From positions 1-64,000 of the forward strand of contig JAENRP010000221.1 in NCBI GenBank assembly GCA_024741835.1: DNA of 64,000 nt, in the 5' to 3' direction. Made by a program: the position numbers and the translations under genes. This document shows positions 12,301 to 26,466 of the stretch, one piece after another. The notes beneath the pieces were generated by a model. The model made no database searches. It was not told where the DNA came from and worked only from the letters and a program-made list of their open reading frames with translations. How positions within the stretch are numbered: the stretch's first letter is position 1; every line of letters starts with the position of its first letter. This DNA comes from Diplocarpon mali. Its lineage: Eukaryota > Ascomycota > Leotiomycetes > Helotiales > Drepanopezizaceae.

Positions 12301-15300
12301 TCTCAGCGTGATCCAATGTACCGATAGGGATCAGGTCGAAAAGGAGGTAATTGACAACACTGGAACGGGGTTTAGATGGAGTCATGGATTGCGGAGGAGC
12401 GCTGCGCTTGAAGTTGATGAACTCTATCTTGGTGCGGTTGTAAGACGATAAAAGTTCCGTCAGACACTGAAGAATGAAACATCTGTATATGTAGATTGGA
12501 TGATCTTCGGCCTTGAAATCCTGCTTGAATACTGCCTTGGGAGACTTGACATCTTTCGCTGGCACACTCTCGGCAGTAGGAAGGTCTGCCATCGAGATAT
12601 CACCATTACTGGCTGCGCCAGTGTTCTCCGCGGTAGTGGAGACAGGGGCAGGTTCCTTATCTTCAACGTCTCGGTAGTTGATGAGCTCGCACAACAAGAA
12701 GTGGATGACTCCGTCGGGATTTTCGACAACTGGAAGCCTCTGATCGACGACTACGGGCTTAAAAACATCGGACATCTCCGCGTCAACGACTTCCGTAGAT
12801 GTCTTTACGTCCTCGATAGTCAAGTCCTCGGTTGCTTGAACCGTAGGCTGAACGCTGTCATCAGTTGTCTTGGAAGCCGTCTCCGTAGCGGTATCTTTTA
12901 GCACCAAAGTGTGAGCACTTCGTCCCTGGTGGGCCTGGTAAGTCCAACGGCTGAATTTAACCATCTCGTTTGTGACTTCTACGAACAGCTCCGGGTTCCG
13001 CAGAGCTGTATGTGCCAAACCACGGAGGTAGACCTTTTCATCAATGCTTCGGGCTTGCCGGTTAGTTTCCAGGTATGATTTGATCTCAGATCGCATAATC
13101 TGCTTGACAGTCTCATCGTCTTCTATAATGTGGCGCAAGATGATCATCACCGGGCTCTGGATCCGAGCCGAGCTGGCACCTGCAAGTTGCTTAGCCATGA
13201 CGAACAGGCGCTGGATGTTCTTCTTCTCGCCCATAACTTGAGCTGTGGATCGATTTCGGGTCAAGATGACAAGGATTCGCAGCACGGCCAAAGCAAGGCC
13301 GTCATCCTTGCCAATTCGAGGCAAAATTTCGAGTATCTTGTCCAAAAGTTCGCTGCGCTTGTCTGGCGGAAATGAAGGTTCGGCCATTTCCAGTACAGGA
13401 GGTTCCGGCGTGTCATTTTCATCCTTGGGCAAGGTCCATTTAGTCTTCTGTGGACGAGCGTCTTCGCTCAAAAGCATCTCGACGATCAGAAGAATCTGCG
13501 AAACCCAAGGGGACTTGTCGTCTGCTGAATGCTCAGGAGACAATCTAATGAATGCAATCAAACTGTCCAAGTTCTCCTTCAATGACTCAATAGACGCGGC
13601 ATAAAACAACTTGTCTCGTAACATGAGTGCGAGGAGATTTGCGTAGGCAGCGACCTTCTCTCCAGTGCCTTTCAAGTCATCTTCGCTGGCAAAGGACATC
13701 AGAGCAATAACCAAGGTCTCGCTAAGAACGTTTCGCTGTGATGGTGGGTCGTCTGACTTGTTAACTACCGTAGTGATCAGATCCGCTACCTCGAATGTCA
13801 AGGTGTTATGAGCATTAATCACTTCGAGGCATTTGTCAATCAAATCTTCTCGGATGAGAGCTCTCTCCTCGTTGAGATCGTCGACAGTAACTCGGCGGAC
13901 TGGAACTACTTCTTTTGGAGGTGGCCTTGGGAGTGAAGAGGCTGCAGAAGCCAACAGTTCTGAAGCGGATGCTCCGGCGGAATATTGGCTCAGGATATGA
14001 TCGAAGTTCGGAGCATCATCGGATGCCGTAGCAACTGCCGGAGCTGCATTTTGGTTTGAATTCTGCACAACATCTTCCAAATTTTCGGTCATGGGTTGAT
14101 CAGCGGGAATAGTGGTATTAGTCGAGGTGCTAGTTTGAGGTCTGGAAGGGACTATTTCGGGAGTCGAAGGTGTGAGGTCTCCATTTGGTATTGGGTTTCG
14201 TTGAGATGGATCAGATGAGAACATTCTGCAGTACTCCGTGGCAAAACCAATATTGTTGCTGCATCGATAAAGTGCCTCCTGGGCAAGGTCGACATCATTT
14301 TGGCCCTCTGCAGTCAGTAGGTTCAATAAATCTGCAGTAATCTTGAACGTCCTTCGAAGGCCCTTGTCGTGTACCACCGGCTTATCAGCTCTCTTCTGAA
14401 CGTTTGCCTCGAAATCGGCTGTTGAAATGGTTCGGATCACCTCAATGAGCTTCTCGGAAATCTGACTTGAACCCTTTTCGATGAGAGTAGATCCCCAGAG
14501 ACTGCGAACATACGGGAGAATGGCCATGCGAAGCTCGACAAGGAGTTGACCTGGCGAGAATAGGTGTGTGCGTCTATCTCTCTCTGAACGGCTCTGTAGA
14601 GACAACGTTTGCACAGCCTCAGTTAGGTTTTTGCCGTTAACAATCTGGCAGTACAGTTTCAGGATGGCTTTTACACCTTCGGATGCAACTGTCAGTTTCA
14701 CAACTTCTTCGGTGGTATCAGACAGATTGGCCGGGCTGGAGCAAATCTCATTGGTGAAGGTTTTCAAGATACGGTTAAGTGTTTCAATTCCACCATGATC
14801 CTTGAAAGCCTGGAGCACAATAGTTATAGTCTGTACTGGTCGTTCGTTATGATGGGAAGCTACACCGCCGTTAGTATCATACATGGAAGGAGTAGACAAG
14901 ACTGACTATCAATCAGCATATTGCTCAAAGTATCCATGATACCCATCAAGTATGTGTAATTCTCAAGCGAGGACTCGTCTGCAGACGGAGCCAACTGACC
15001 CAGGATGGACTCGGCCAATGCATCTGCAATGGCCAGGTGGCCTTGTTTCTGGAAAGAATCGGGGGTTCGTTTGGTGACCAGGGCTTTCCCTACGGTCTGG
15101 AAGAACGGCTTAATCACTCGAGGAAGTTTGCCGAGAAGGAATTTTAGAGTCTGATAGTTCTTGAATGGCGGGGTGTTTTGTTCAGCCTTCGGTACATCCT
15201 TGTTCTTTGCCGGGCTCGAGCTTGGCGTGTGTTCCGCAGATGGAAAACTCGAAGACTCTCCTGAATTAAGTGTAATCGAAGGGTGTGCTATTCTGGTGGA

Positions 15301-18300
15301 CCCCTCGTTGGTCGCGGCAGGTGGCTCGGCTTCGCGGTTTGCATCAATGCTTGCATCGCCAAAATCAGTTTCCTTGACACGTTGGGCGTTCTTCCATTGT
15401 TCTGGGACAATCTTCTGCAGACGCAAATCTTCTCTTAAAGAAGAACCAAGCAAAGGCCCGAGGCTCTTCACAAGGCTTGTGTAATAATCAGCGACGTTGA
15501 CTTGTGTGAAGATATTGCTAGTGCTTCGGTGGTTGTACGCCGAAGCTTGGAAGCACATATTGATCGTCGGGAGTAAAGAGTTGAGAAAGACAAACGCCTT
15601 CACAAATTTCGTCCCCTTGGCAATAAGCTCAACATTTACTGTTTTCCGCGCTTCCGAGTCGACAAATGGAGCGAAGAAAGAGGCGGTTCCTTTGTGCGAC
15701 GCGAATGGCAACAAGACTTCGGCTGCTTTTTGAGCACTCTTGAGCAGAGATGGCATGACAAGATGCGGCTTCGTCTCAGCTAAAAGAGCGATGACTTGGT
15801 GAAATGCGCGACCAGTTGTTCCCTCTCCAAAATCATAAGAAAGGCAGTTTGAATGCGTCAGGCTGAGGATATGAGAGAGGCCTCCCTTGCTGCAGAACTC
15901 GGATCGAGCGGAAGAATTGTTGAACATGGCAGATAAGAATCCAGCAACTGCGGTGATGTACGGGGTCATCGAAGCAGTGGAAGTAATGTCCGAGGGTGGA
16001 GGTTGCACATTAGGTTCAGCAATCGAATCAGCATCCTGCATTTCTACATCGCCTCCAGTGTTAACAGATTTGCCTTTGAGAGGGAGCATGATCTGTTCAT
16101 TGGCAATGACAGGATTTCCGATAGCATCAGTCGTCCACAGCTTGGCACCAATCTTGTTATTTCCTGACTTGCTATTGCAAAGGTGGTCAACACGAGCAAC
16201 CATGTTCACTATGGAAGACATGATTGCATCTTTCAAGGGCGGGTGATGGCGAACGAGTTCATCAAAGCTGCTGCCAAGACTGCTAGGTAGATCTCTGTTC
16301 GACTCCATGCATTTGACGTGCTCGGGGCTCTCGAATATCTCAAAAAATATTTCAAGAGCATTTGAGGCCTGGAACATCTTCATACCAGCATTGTTGAGAC
16401 AGATGGCACTGAACGCTTGAGGTACGATGTTAATGGTCTCAGACGTGGGCAAAATTCCACGAGCTAACGAGGCTCCGCGGGGAGTCAGAAGCATCTCTTG
16501 TGTGACAAGAGGAACTTGGTATCTCTCGCAATCACGTCCATTGTTCTCGAGAGACACGGGGGGGTAAGTATCATCGCTTGGAATGGACTCGGCATTAGCC
16601 TCGGCCTCGATCAAGCCTTCTCTTGGTGCAGGCTCACCATTCATAGGCTCCGGAATCTTTGGCTCTGCAGGCATAAGGATTTTTCGGCCGGTCACGGCCT
16701 CCAGTAGACCACGGCTGAGCCCAGCTTCAGCGATGACTGCAAAGCTGGTAGGCTCGTTGTTAATGAAGTCATTCAGAATGCTGACTGCGTTGGTCCAGAT
16801 CACGGACCCATAAAGACGCGCATTTCCAATGATCTGACGGAGACTACCTAGCAGTGCGGATGAATCGATCAAGTTTCGCAACAGACGGTCAAAATTACCC
16901 CCATAGCCACCAGCACTCGACATCATGTGGTGGATGAACTTGAAGAGCCATTTCAGGGTTTGCTGTCGGAAAAATGGGAAATCGTAATCAACCGAAGCAG
17001 GACGCAAGTTGGCAGGCATGCCAGACGAACTGGTTTCTGAAGCAGAAGAGACAGTATGAACAATCAGATCTGACACAGCATCAAGTCCATCGGCAGCTAC
17101 GAGGCTTGTGAATGCATCGCGCGTACTGTACATCAGAGCATCGAGAAATGTGAGGATAGTAGGCTGATAACGCTCAGCGGTAGATGTCCGAAGAGTGATG
17201 ACTTCCGCTAGAATGGCTATCAGTCCAGCAGTGACCAGATCAGTAGCAGTGCGTGGGTTTCCTGTCAGGTTTGACAGCAGCGAGAAAAGTGCAAAACGCC
17301 ACTCGTCATCATCGTCACGCTGGAGGCCGGTGTCTTCGCTGCTCAGCTCTGCAACTGCCTTCCTGACGACATAGAGAAGAACACCATGATTGACATTAGT
17401 GTTCAGGGCAGCACAGACATCTGGATTCTTGGTCGGAATTCCTGTGAAGGCGTCCAACGTAGCGAGGGCCAGGGTTTGGATGGATCGAGGTACCGCGATG
17501 TCACCATCAGCAGGTGGGTGAACTAATTCGGCGAGTTGGTAGATCAGCTGCGATCGGCGAGGCTCTTCGCTGTCCTGCTTCAGTACAGTATCAAGAAAGG
17601 TTACTTCTGGATGGACGTATGCCAGGTTTGTAATGGCCAACAGTCTAACAGCCAAAATCTGGCGTCTGGTTTCTAAGGATGTTGTCAAAGCATTTGCAAC
17701 ACGGAGTTTAGTCAAAAGCTCATATCTTTGCTCATCCGGCAGATCTGACATGTTCTCTGCCAGGAGTACATGCAAGCCATGGGACTTGATCTTAGATGCA
17801 GAGATCTTGATGACCTTGAAATTATTGCGGGGGGTATCGTCGGTAGCAGCAGTAGCGGGAAAAGATGAAGCGCGGGACAAGGTTGATGGTGACTCGTCAG
17901 ACGTCAAAAGTCTGTCAGCACGTTGTTGACCATGAGGCCCTAAATTAGATCTCCGGGAGGGCGTCGGAGTGGAGGGTGTGGCTGGAGATTGAGTATGAGG
18001 TGTCGGTCTACTGTTTATTCCGTGTGTACCTGGCTCGGCGTTTGCCTTTGGGTAGAATGTGACCTTGACATCTCCCCACTCGTCCCATGAAGCCTCTGAG
18101 ATTGGTTTAGATCCAGCTCCATAACGAACACTCTTCGGACTGCCACCAATTCCAGATCCACCCTTGACCAGTGATGCTAGGTCATTGGCAAATACGGTAG
18201 TAGTTGCACCCTTCTGTAGCGTGGAGAGGGTGAGGAAAGGTTTCTCCTTGCCCTTTGTACTCGGTGTCGCAGGTGTTGTTGACTGTACATTCTCTGCCGG

Positions 18301-19009
18301 ACTGGACACACTCTTCGAGAAGGGTAGAGCTAATTGTTGGACTCTATCCAAGCTGATATTGTAGTGATTTGTGAGGAGACTGTTGGTAACACTCCGGACA
18401 GGAAGATTCATGCGCTTCAAGGCAGACTGGTATCGCTGAGCCAATTCTGAGCCCAGATCCAGGGTAATCTCAAGGAGAGAAAGCGAAGTTGAGTTGAGCA
18501 GTCTGTTAAGATGCGAACTGCTTGCGTAGATGCTTCGATTGCCACAGTTTCGTAGCAGCAACTTGGAAAACTTAAGTATCGATTCCACCAGCTCTCTGTC
18601 TCCCTCATTCGAGAATCCTAGATCTGCTAGGTCGTGTCCAGTGGCTTGAATGGTAGCTGCTTCGTCGATTCCAGCCACCAGAAGTGTGCATCCAAAGTCA
18701 ACTGTCTGAGGATCGTCCAGCTCGTATGCCACGCAGAACTTGTCCAGGATGTCGTCGAATCGGTTGAGCAGAGGAATCCAATGATACAAGTCGCCTCTGG
18801 GAAAAGGCCATCTTGTTGGGAAGGTTGTGAGATATTGCGGGAGGAGGGGTAGGGGAATAGAGCATGCCGCAGAGCAGAATTCCTTCACAAACGGGGACTG
18901 GGATCTGGGTCAGTACACATAGCTTGAAAAGTTTTGGCTGAAAGATGCTCGAGGGTCTTACCAGGGACTCGGAGTGCTTTCCCTGCATAGTCTTGGTTAT
19001 TCGGACCAT
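6316..19009 (-). CDS. TOM1: Giant HECT-domain E3 ubiquitin ligase, TOM1/HUWE1 family
   Basis: Transfers ubiquitin from E2 to substrates through a catalytic cysteine thioester; yeast Tom1 acts on excess histones and unassembled ribosomal proteins and in mRNA export. Seven exons on the minus strand: 19009-18962, 18897-14907, 14859-11080, 11029-10976, 10928-6864, 6815-6471 and 6410-6316. They sum to 12378 nt (4125 residues), typical for fungal Tom1. The first exon starts [16 protein letters not shown]. The N-terminal half is the DUF908/DUF913 helical-repeat region. A long Asp/Glu tract covers about 2370-2560. A charged Lys/Glu helix and DUF4414-like ubiquitin-binding motifs ([27 protein letters not shown]) follow near 3020-3150. 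HECT runs from about 3765 to 4125, with catalytic Cys4092 in [15 protein letters not shown] and the C-terminal EYFGFA. The cysteine lies three codons before the last intron. All junctions keep frame. Confidence 0.97.
11150..11790 (-). other. Acidic low-complexity segment within TOM1
   Basis: GAT/GAC/GAA-rich coding sequence in TOM1 exon 3 giving runs of Asp and Glu, including a run of seven or more Asp. Known members of this ligase family have such an acidic stretch, thought to help bind basic clients such as histones. Annotated separately because it creates simple-sequence DNA and misleading hydrophobic ORFs on the opposite strand. Confidence 0.85.
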
Positions 19010-21307
19010 GATGATGGCGGAGCGGCAGGACCGCTGAAGAATTAGTAAATAAGACCCCCTCCACTGCCTCCGTACCTATCGTAGCTGTCGACAGCTTGCC
19101 AGATTGGCAAAGGAGCGTCCACGATGGACAGCCCCGGGTGTAATAGAGTGGGCGATGTCCGTATGTGTGGAAGGGCAGCCCCGTTTGTGTGCTTCGGACG
19201 GTAGCCGCGAGGAATCTAGAGATTAGTATTGACGCGACGAAATTTTCCCTGCTCACAGTGAGGCCTTCACAGTATTGCTATCAGTGAGCTCAGCTGGTCG
19301 GCGCACGCAGCGGTGGTTTGCTGCGCCTGTCTGGATGCTGGAGAAGACAAGGTTATCGTGATTGGGAGAAATCGAAAAAGAACGTATAGAAGGGAACGGT
19401 GCAGGCGCCCTTCGCGATCTCTATCGATGGAGGAATATGGAGAAGCTGGTGGGAGGGGCCAGCACTCGTAGTCTAGGAATTTCGCGATGTTGAGTTGGGT
19501 GCTGAGGTGTTTGGTGGGGGAGGATGCAGAGCTCGTCAGTATAAGAAGGTAGAGATGCAGGACAGAGAGCTTTGGTATTATGGGTAGAAGCGGAACCTCT
19601 CGCTACTCAGCAGCGCTAGTAGAAGCTGCGATGCTACCACGTCGATGACATGCTAGCTGCGGATACTCATGACAACACATTCACCATTTTTTCCTTCGCT
19701 TTATCGCGAAGTGTTTGGTTCTTTTTCTTCCACTTCGATCTATGAGCAATAATCTGGGTTTGGTCTTTAATGCAAGAACACTGCGAAAATTGTTTCAATC
19801 ACCTGCATGTGAGCTAGTCGGAGGTCTGCTGAGGTGTGCTATGGAAACGAGTTCAAATTCAAGGGACCATGGTAGTATTTCTAGCCATGAGTAGGGACTG
19901 GGCATATTTCTTCAGGCACCTGGATCTAGTTGCTTTCTTGGACAATCGCACTACGTTTGCTGTACTCCGCAGGTCTGACGAAGAAGTTCCATCTGATATC
20001 GGAGGTTCTGCTGAGCAATTTGTAATATCGACAACCTCTCCTGATACGACTGGCTGAGATTTATAAACAGAACACGTAATGTAGCACACAAATACAGTAA
20101 CTTAAGTACTATCGGCACGCCAATCTTTGGCTCAAAACTTCCGTTTAGGTCTTTTGAATCGCTGACTGCATCCTCCATAGAATGCATGCCCCGAGCTCAA
20201 ACTCCACCGCGTCAAGGCTCATGGCACATGGTGCGGCTCAAAGGCCATAATGCGCCCTGGAATTGCCCTAGTGAGTACCGTTTCGTCGGAAGTTATTGGA
20301 TATACCCACCACAGACTGTCATATGATTGATTATGCAACCAAAGACATATCGTTCTCGCTGACCACAAAATATACCTCTCTCAGCCTTGCCGCTGCAATT
20401 AGTCAGCCTTGCGTACAAGGCGGAGAATCTACATGTGACTCGACTTGCAAATCTCGCAGGCTTCGCAGTGCCTTCCGTGATTTGCTGCTCTCTGACACCT
20501 TTTTCTCTTTCTGCTTCGCTAAGCTTTTGACCGTGACATATTTTGCTAGGCCTGGGTTGACATCCTCTAGACTCTCACCTCCTCGCTACTCTGAGCCGAC
20601 TACAAGTGAATAACAACAAACGCCCCTACCCCTTTCTTCTATTTCCAACTGCCTCCCCCTCCCCCCTTCTCGCCAAAGACTCCCGAAGCCCCTCTGAAGT
20701 CAGATTATCAGATCGCTTGTTTCAGGATGCCTTGGATGTCATCTCATAGGTCGGGCATGTTTCCAGGAGATGCCTCGTAGTGGCGTTGATGGTCCCTGCC
20801 CCTGTACTGTGGCTGAAGGTGGTGCTAAAATTGGTAGACGGATGCTGTGATTATACGCTGTTAGGAGAAGCTGCGAAAGTGCAGAACGATTATCTCTCAG
20901 AGAATACACGAGTTGATAATCAGTTGCAAAAACGCTTCGTAGGTTTGAGTCCACGGGATCTTCAATAAAATTGGACCCTTCGTCTTCCCCAGAGTCGTGG
21001 TTGAGTACCCAGACTTCCCATCCAGATCGCCGCGCTAGTACAGAAGCGGCGCGAGTCCTGCATGCCTTGGGAACTTGGGATTTGAGATTTGACCCCAGTA
21101 ACCACTGAAGACGCCCCATACTCTTCATCCGGTCATCACCACCTACCTACGCTTTACCTTCATCTTCCAGGCGTGGTCTTCAATCGCCCGCCCCCTTGCA
21201 ACTGCTGCCGTTTTCCCTCCTCGCACGATTCTTACTATTTCGGGAGATAACCTCCTGACCAGCTCGACGTCTACCACAGCATCTCTTCAACACTGCAGCC
21301 TGCCAGA
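19010..21307. other. Divergent intergenic region between TOM1 and GYP5-like gene
   Basis: About 2.3 kb carrying both promoters. C/T-rich tracts at 20620-20690 lie upstream of the GYP5-like gene. ORFs of 60-130 codons occur on both strands but none shows a recognisable domain or good coding character. No RNA gene was recognised. Confidence 0.6.
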
Positions 21308-24300
21308 ATGTCTGACGCAGAGCATGAGCACAAGGAGGGAGAGGAGAAGAGCGATTCTGCTTCATTAAAAAGTCTTACGCGGAGGGATTCCGACGCAGAC
21401 AATTCAGATCGAGGATCTGTACGTAATGTTCCCAGAACTTGTTTTGAGCAATTGGCACACAGCCATGAATCCACAGGCACCTGATTGTTGGGGGGTCATC
21501 TGCTAACATTTCGAGCTATAGGATACTTTTAAAGATGCGAACGATTTGGCTGCAGTTGAAGCCCCCAGGAAGCCATCAACTGAGAGGAGTCGGTCTCTCA
21601 CCAAACGGCCATCCTCCTCAGCCAAGAGCATCAGCATCGAAGAAGAGACAGTAGATCTCCCACCAATTCCTGCAGTTCCAGTCGTTGAGATCGAGGAGGA
21701 TAAGGAGGATATTCTAGAAGAAGCAGAGGAGTCAAAACAGACCAGATCCCCTCTGCTAACCTCCCATCGCCTCTCTACGACATCTACAGCATCCCTCGAT
21801 AACGTCAATCTGGATAATGTGAGCTTAGATGAGGATTCAACACCTACTAAGTCTGTGGTCTCACATGGTGAGCTTTTGAAAGATTTCAACCCGCTGTACA
21901 ATTTACTAAAATAAATTGTCGCATGCAGTGCCCCCTAGACCCTCTTCTCCTCTACCAGGAAAGAATGCGAAGCCGGTACTACAAGGACTATCAGGTGCTC
22001 TCCCCTCCGTCCCATGGTCTGCGCCTCCACCTCCACCGCCCTCGAACAGCCTCCCTGCCCCGGCACCTCCAACTAGAAAGTTAACAAGTCCCTTCTCGTG
22101 GCTTTCTCGCAATACAACACAGCAGAAAGATGTGCCTGCTCCAATTCCGTCTCCAGACAAAGATGGTCGAAGAAATACGGCCTCCTCGATTGCTACAGTC
22201 GGCAGTAATCCAGAAATGATATTAAGCAAGTTAGATGAGGGGGACGAGGGACATTCTGCAGTTTCCCAAGGGCGGCCTATACGAAATAGTTTACGTGACA
22301 GGTTCAAGCTTCTCCGAATGAGAGAAGAAGCTGGCATAATGACAGTACCAGACGAAGAGCACAATGGAGAGAGTAATGGATTCACAGGTATGCTATCGCG
22401 GAGTCCGATTTTGAGCATCGGTGGTCTTACCAGCCCTTCAGCAGAAGAGAAAACATCTCAATTACAATCCCCATCTTCCCCACTTCCGCCGACGAGTCCG
22501 GGCTCATCTACAGTCAACCCCACGTTGGCTCCTGGAACAGCGTCTGGCGTTTCAGCAGGGCCATCAGCAACAGCTGAGCCGGTTGACTGGGATCTATGGC
22601 AAGCAGTTGTAGACGAAGGACCATCAGCCGTCGCTAAGACGAGCCCAGAAGAGTTGAACAGAGCCATCACGGGCGGCATTCCACATGCCATACGAGGGGT
22701 CGTGTGGCAAATTTTGGCCCAGAGTAAGAACGAGGAACTTGAGAGTGTCTACAGAGAGCTTGTGAATCGGGGAACAGACAAGGACAAGGACCGCATGAGT
22801 GGATCGAGCGGAGCGACCAGTATGACCCAGAGCACATATTCCTCCAACGGTGAGAAGAACGACGCCGTTGCATCCTCGGCTTCCTCCATACATTCCGATC
22901 ATTCTACACCAGCCACAACAATTACAAATGGCATGCGGTCGCCTTCCCCGCCAAAGGATCCAGATGTGATGGCCAAAGCTCATGCTGTCGCCCTGGCGGT
23001 TAAGAAGAAGAAAGCCAAGGAGGACGCAGCGGCTCTGTCAAAGTTAGACAAAGCGATCAAGCGAGATCTTGGTGCCCGAACAAGCTTCTCCAAGTTCGCT
23101 GCCAGTGTCGGTCTCCAAGAGAGTCTCTTCGGTGTGTGTAGAGCATATGCACTCTTTGACGAGGGTGTCGGATACGCCCAGGGCATGAATTTCCTTGCTA
23201 TGCCCTTACTTTTCAACGTACGTGCTCCTCGGTTCTGATGATTTACCCCCCTACTGACAAGGTTAGATGGCCGAAGAGGAAGCATTCTGTTTACTTGTAC
23301 GATTGATGAACCAGTACGGCCTCCGCGACATGTTCAAGCAGGACATGCCAGGATTGCACATGCACCTATACCTATTCGAGCGATTGCTAGAAGACTCCGA
23401 GCCTGCCCTCTACTGCCATCTCCGCCGCCGTCAAGTGACACCGCATCTCTACGCCACCCAATGGTTTCTCACCCTCTTCGCCTATCGCTTCCCGCTACAG
23501 CTTGTACTGCGGATATACGATCTCATTCTGAGCGAAGGTCTCGAAGCAATTATCAAGTTCGGAATCGTCCTCATGCAGAAAAATGCTGCAGCCCTCATCG
23601 CCATATCCGACATGGTGGCCCTGACAAGCTTTTTGAAAGACCGATTGTTTGACGTCTACATCGACCAAGCACCGTCCGCGGGCTCCATACTCGAATCTGG
23701 CTTCTTCGGGAGCTCCGGCGCGAGCATCGACAAGGAGATTTACCGCGCCGACCAACTGATTCAAGATGCATGCGCCGTCAAAATTACCCCTGAGATGCTC
23801 AAAGTTTACAAGCTCGAATGGGAAGAAAAGACGCGGCTAGAAAGGGACCGCGAGGCTGAGCTCGAATCACTGAAATCTTCAAATCACTCCTTGCACCAGA
23901 AAGTGTATCGACTGGAAAAGCGCGTCGAGGAGCACGACACAGAACACGCAGCTCTCGCTACGGAGCTTGTGAGAACCAAAGTCGAAAACGAAGAACTGAA
24001 AGATGAGAACGAGTCCCTGAAGGTCCAAGTGGATGAGCTGAAACTGGTCATTGAAAAGCAGCCCGAGGAAGTGGAGGCGAGGTTGCAGAGTGAAATGGAT
24101 CGGCTGTTGAAGCGGAATCAGGAAGTGCACGAGGAGAATACGAAGCTGGAGGAGGAGATGAATGAGATGGAGCAGACGCTCGTGGCGACGAAGATGCAGT
24201 ATGCCGAGGTATGCCCATTCTTCACTCCGTCCCTGCATAGTGCGCAGAGAACGTAAGCTGACAACACCAGATCAACGCCCAACACGAAACTCTCAACCGG

Positions 24301-24336
24301 AAATGGACCGACCTCCGCAAAGCTCTCGGCGACTAG
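21308..24336 (+). CDS. GYP5: TBC-domain Rab GTPase-activating protein, Gyp5-like
   Basis: Stimulates GTP hydrolysis by Rab GTPases (yeast Gyp5 acts on Ypt1 and Sec4) in Golgi and exocytic traffic. Five exons: 21308-21418, 21522-21867, 21929-23217, 23267-24208 and 24271-24336, summing to 2754 nt (917 residues). The first 400 residues are Ser/Pro-rich and disordered, with a polyproline patch. The TBC domain begins near residue 400 at GGIPHAIRGVVWQIL and has a Ser-rich insertion. The catalytic arginine motif IKRDLGART is near 528 and the glutamine motif GYAQGMN near 567, so both fingers are intact. From about 760 to the end is a long coiled coil, as in Gyp5 and EVI5-type GAPs. The last exon codes for only 21 residues. 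The alternative name GYL1/EVI5-like cannot be excluded. Confidence 0.93.
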
Positions 24337-25139
24337 CGCCTCCAATCATACCCTTCTCTCCAGCCGTCGTGTCGGCGTAACGATATCCTCCTCTTCCTTC
24401 GCTAGGGCCTTTTCTTCTTTCTTGTCCGTATGTGGACAAATTTCCAGCCAAGGCTGCTAATGTATGCTACGAATGTCTTGTTGATTGAGCGGCATGGATC
24501 GGGGTTTTGCGTTTGCGTGTATTTCTACGCTCGCATTTGCGGGAACGGACTGAAAATGAGATGAAGAGCGGAAAGGTGTAAGGAAGAAAGGAAATGAGGA
24601 ATAATTAGGAGGCAAGGTTCGAAGAGTGTTGGGAAGAAAGGGGGAAATACCGATCAAACGCCCTGTGGCTGTGGTGCGACGTGGGGTGCGGTGCGTGTCG
24701 GGCGACGATGGGCCTCGGACCTCGAGACCTAATGCTCTTGAGTGCGACCTGGGGAGGGCCTGAGGTAAGCAGATTGTATACACCTTACGTGCGTAAGATT
24801 AAAAGAGCGCCTTCGGTCATTCTGCCTGCTGATATTTGTGTTTCTCCGCTGATTCGTTTACCTTTGCTCTGCGGCGTGCTGATTGGTGTGTTGAATTGGA
24901 AAAGGAGGAAGGGAGGTGGCGAATGGAGATGAGATGGATGTATGCATACCATCACCGACTACAACCTGTGGGCGTGATGGGTTGGTGTAGTGATGGTCAC
25001 TCTTCTCCATAGCCGCTTTGTCATGATACCGTTCCCTTCCTTTTTCCTTTTCTCATTTTTCCCCCGGCATTTTCTTCTTCTCTCAGTCTCCTCCATGTGC
25101 AAAAAACGTCCGAAATCAAAGCGCGGACGATTCCATGGT

Positions 25140-25179
25140 NNNNNNNNNNNNNNNNNNNNNNNNNNNNNNNNNNNNNNNN
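25140..25179. other. Assembly gap (40 N)
   Basis: Run of 40 unknown bases. Its true length is unknown. It sits at the edge of the tandem-repeat-rich stretch, which suggests that repeats or extreme composition broke the assembly. Confidence 0.99.
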
Positions 25180-25800
25180 CCCCAAGGCTTGAGTTTACTT
25201 ATTCCTATGCTCTCGCGCCGAGGCGAGGGCGGTGAGGAGGGGGAGGGAGGCAAAACAAAACAAAGATCAAAAGATTTAAAGATTTGCTATGATTGCGTTT
25301 TGCATCTCACGGTAGGTTCTCGCGGACGCTAAGCGCGGGGCATGGAGCTTGAGGATGAAGCTCGAGGTGGGTTTTACGACTCAGTTTTTGTTTCGGGTCT
25401 TTGAGAGGAGGGGAAAGGAGTGTAGCGTGGTATAGTATGCGAAGTGGTATGGTGTTTCGTTCCCGAGGAGGAGAACGGGCTATGTGGATTGGTTGGGCGT
25501 TGTTGATAGGTTGATACTGGCGCTATTGACCTTGATGTTGATGAGGGGTTGCTGGGATTGTGTTGCTTGTCTCCTGCTGGTATGTCGCTGGTTTGTGTTC
25601 TCGCACAGGTAATCGTAGTAATGCGAGGGACCTGGAGTCGAGCTTTAGTAGTGGCTGACTCGCGGCTCTACCGGATCGTTTGTGGCATGGCAGGTAACGG
25701 TGCGGAGCGCTGCGGAGCAGCATAGGAAGGTTAGGGGGTGGTAGCGTGGTTGAGGTCTCGTTTTGGCGTGGGTTTTGTGACAGATGGTCTGGATTTTGAT

Positions 25801-25833
25801 TGCTGGTTGCTGGTTGCTGGTTGCTGGTTGATG
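25801..25833. repeat. 7-bp tandem repeat (TGCTGGT)
   Basis: Four near-perfect copies of a 7-base TGCTGGT unit followed by a diverged copy. A related TGCTGGC repeat occurs at 26861-26900. Confidence 0.85.
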
Positions 25834-26431
25834 GGTGCTAAGTGTTGCGTGATGAGGAAGCGTGATGAGGAAGAAGGGGATGGGAGGATGAGAGGGAGGC
25901 GGGTAGAGAGGAAGGGTGAAAGTTGGCGGATGGAAGAGCAGAAATGGCAATGGGAGATGGCAGATGGAGATGGAGCAGCACTTATCATGGGGGATTATAT
26001 TCGACGTCAAGCGAAGAGGACCTTGGACCACACATCTTCGCGTTCTTTCTCCATCACAAGTGAGCCTCGAGTCGGCTGAGTGCACCTCAGTCATCATCGT
26101 ACGCGCCCCTAGTACTCGGAGGTGTTCTCACGATCACGTGGCGCAACGCATCTTCTCAAAACCTAGACAAGACGAAACCGACCAGTCGCAACCTGCCGCC
26201 GCTCTGACCTGACTGACCTGACTGTCTCGACCCGGTCTTCCCGGCGTCGTCGCGCAATCCAGCGGAATGGAGAGGAGTCGACTGGAAACCAAGACCCGAC
26301 AAAGGCGGGGTAGACTTCTCGACGAGACTCTCGATGAGACTAGCCGCCTACGAGTCCGAGAGACAACCCTACGCGTAGCGCGTAGCGGAGAGGGGGGGGT
26401 TTTTGTGGGGTGGCCAATTACGCGAGTCCCT

Positions 26432-26466
26432 TTGTTGTTGTTGTTGTTGTTGATGTTGTTGATGTC
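26432..26466. repeat. (TTG)n microsatellite
   Basis: Run of TTG triplets with one interruption. Confidence 0.85.

Noticed and set aside
20739..21128. 129-codon minus-strand frame between TOM1 and GYP5
   Set aside because: No recognisable domain, no good start context, and it lies in the likely promoter and leader of the GYP5-like gene.
24990..25332. Frames running through the N gap
   Set aside because: Translation across unknown bases is meaningless and the flanks show no coding character.
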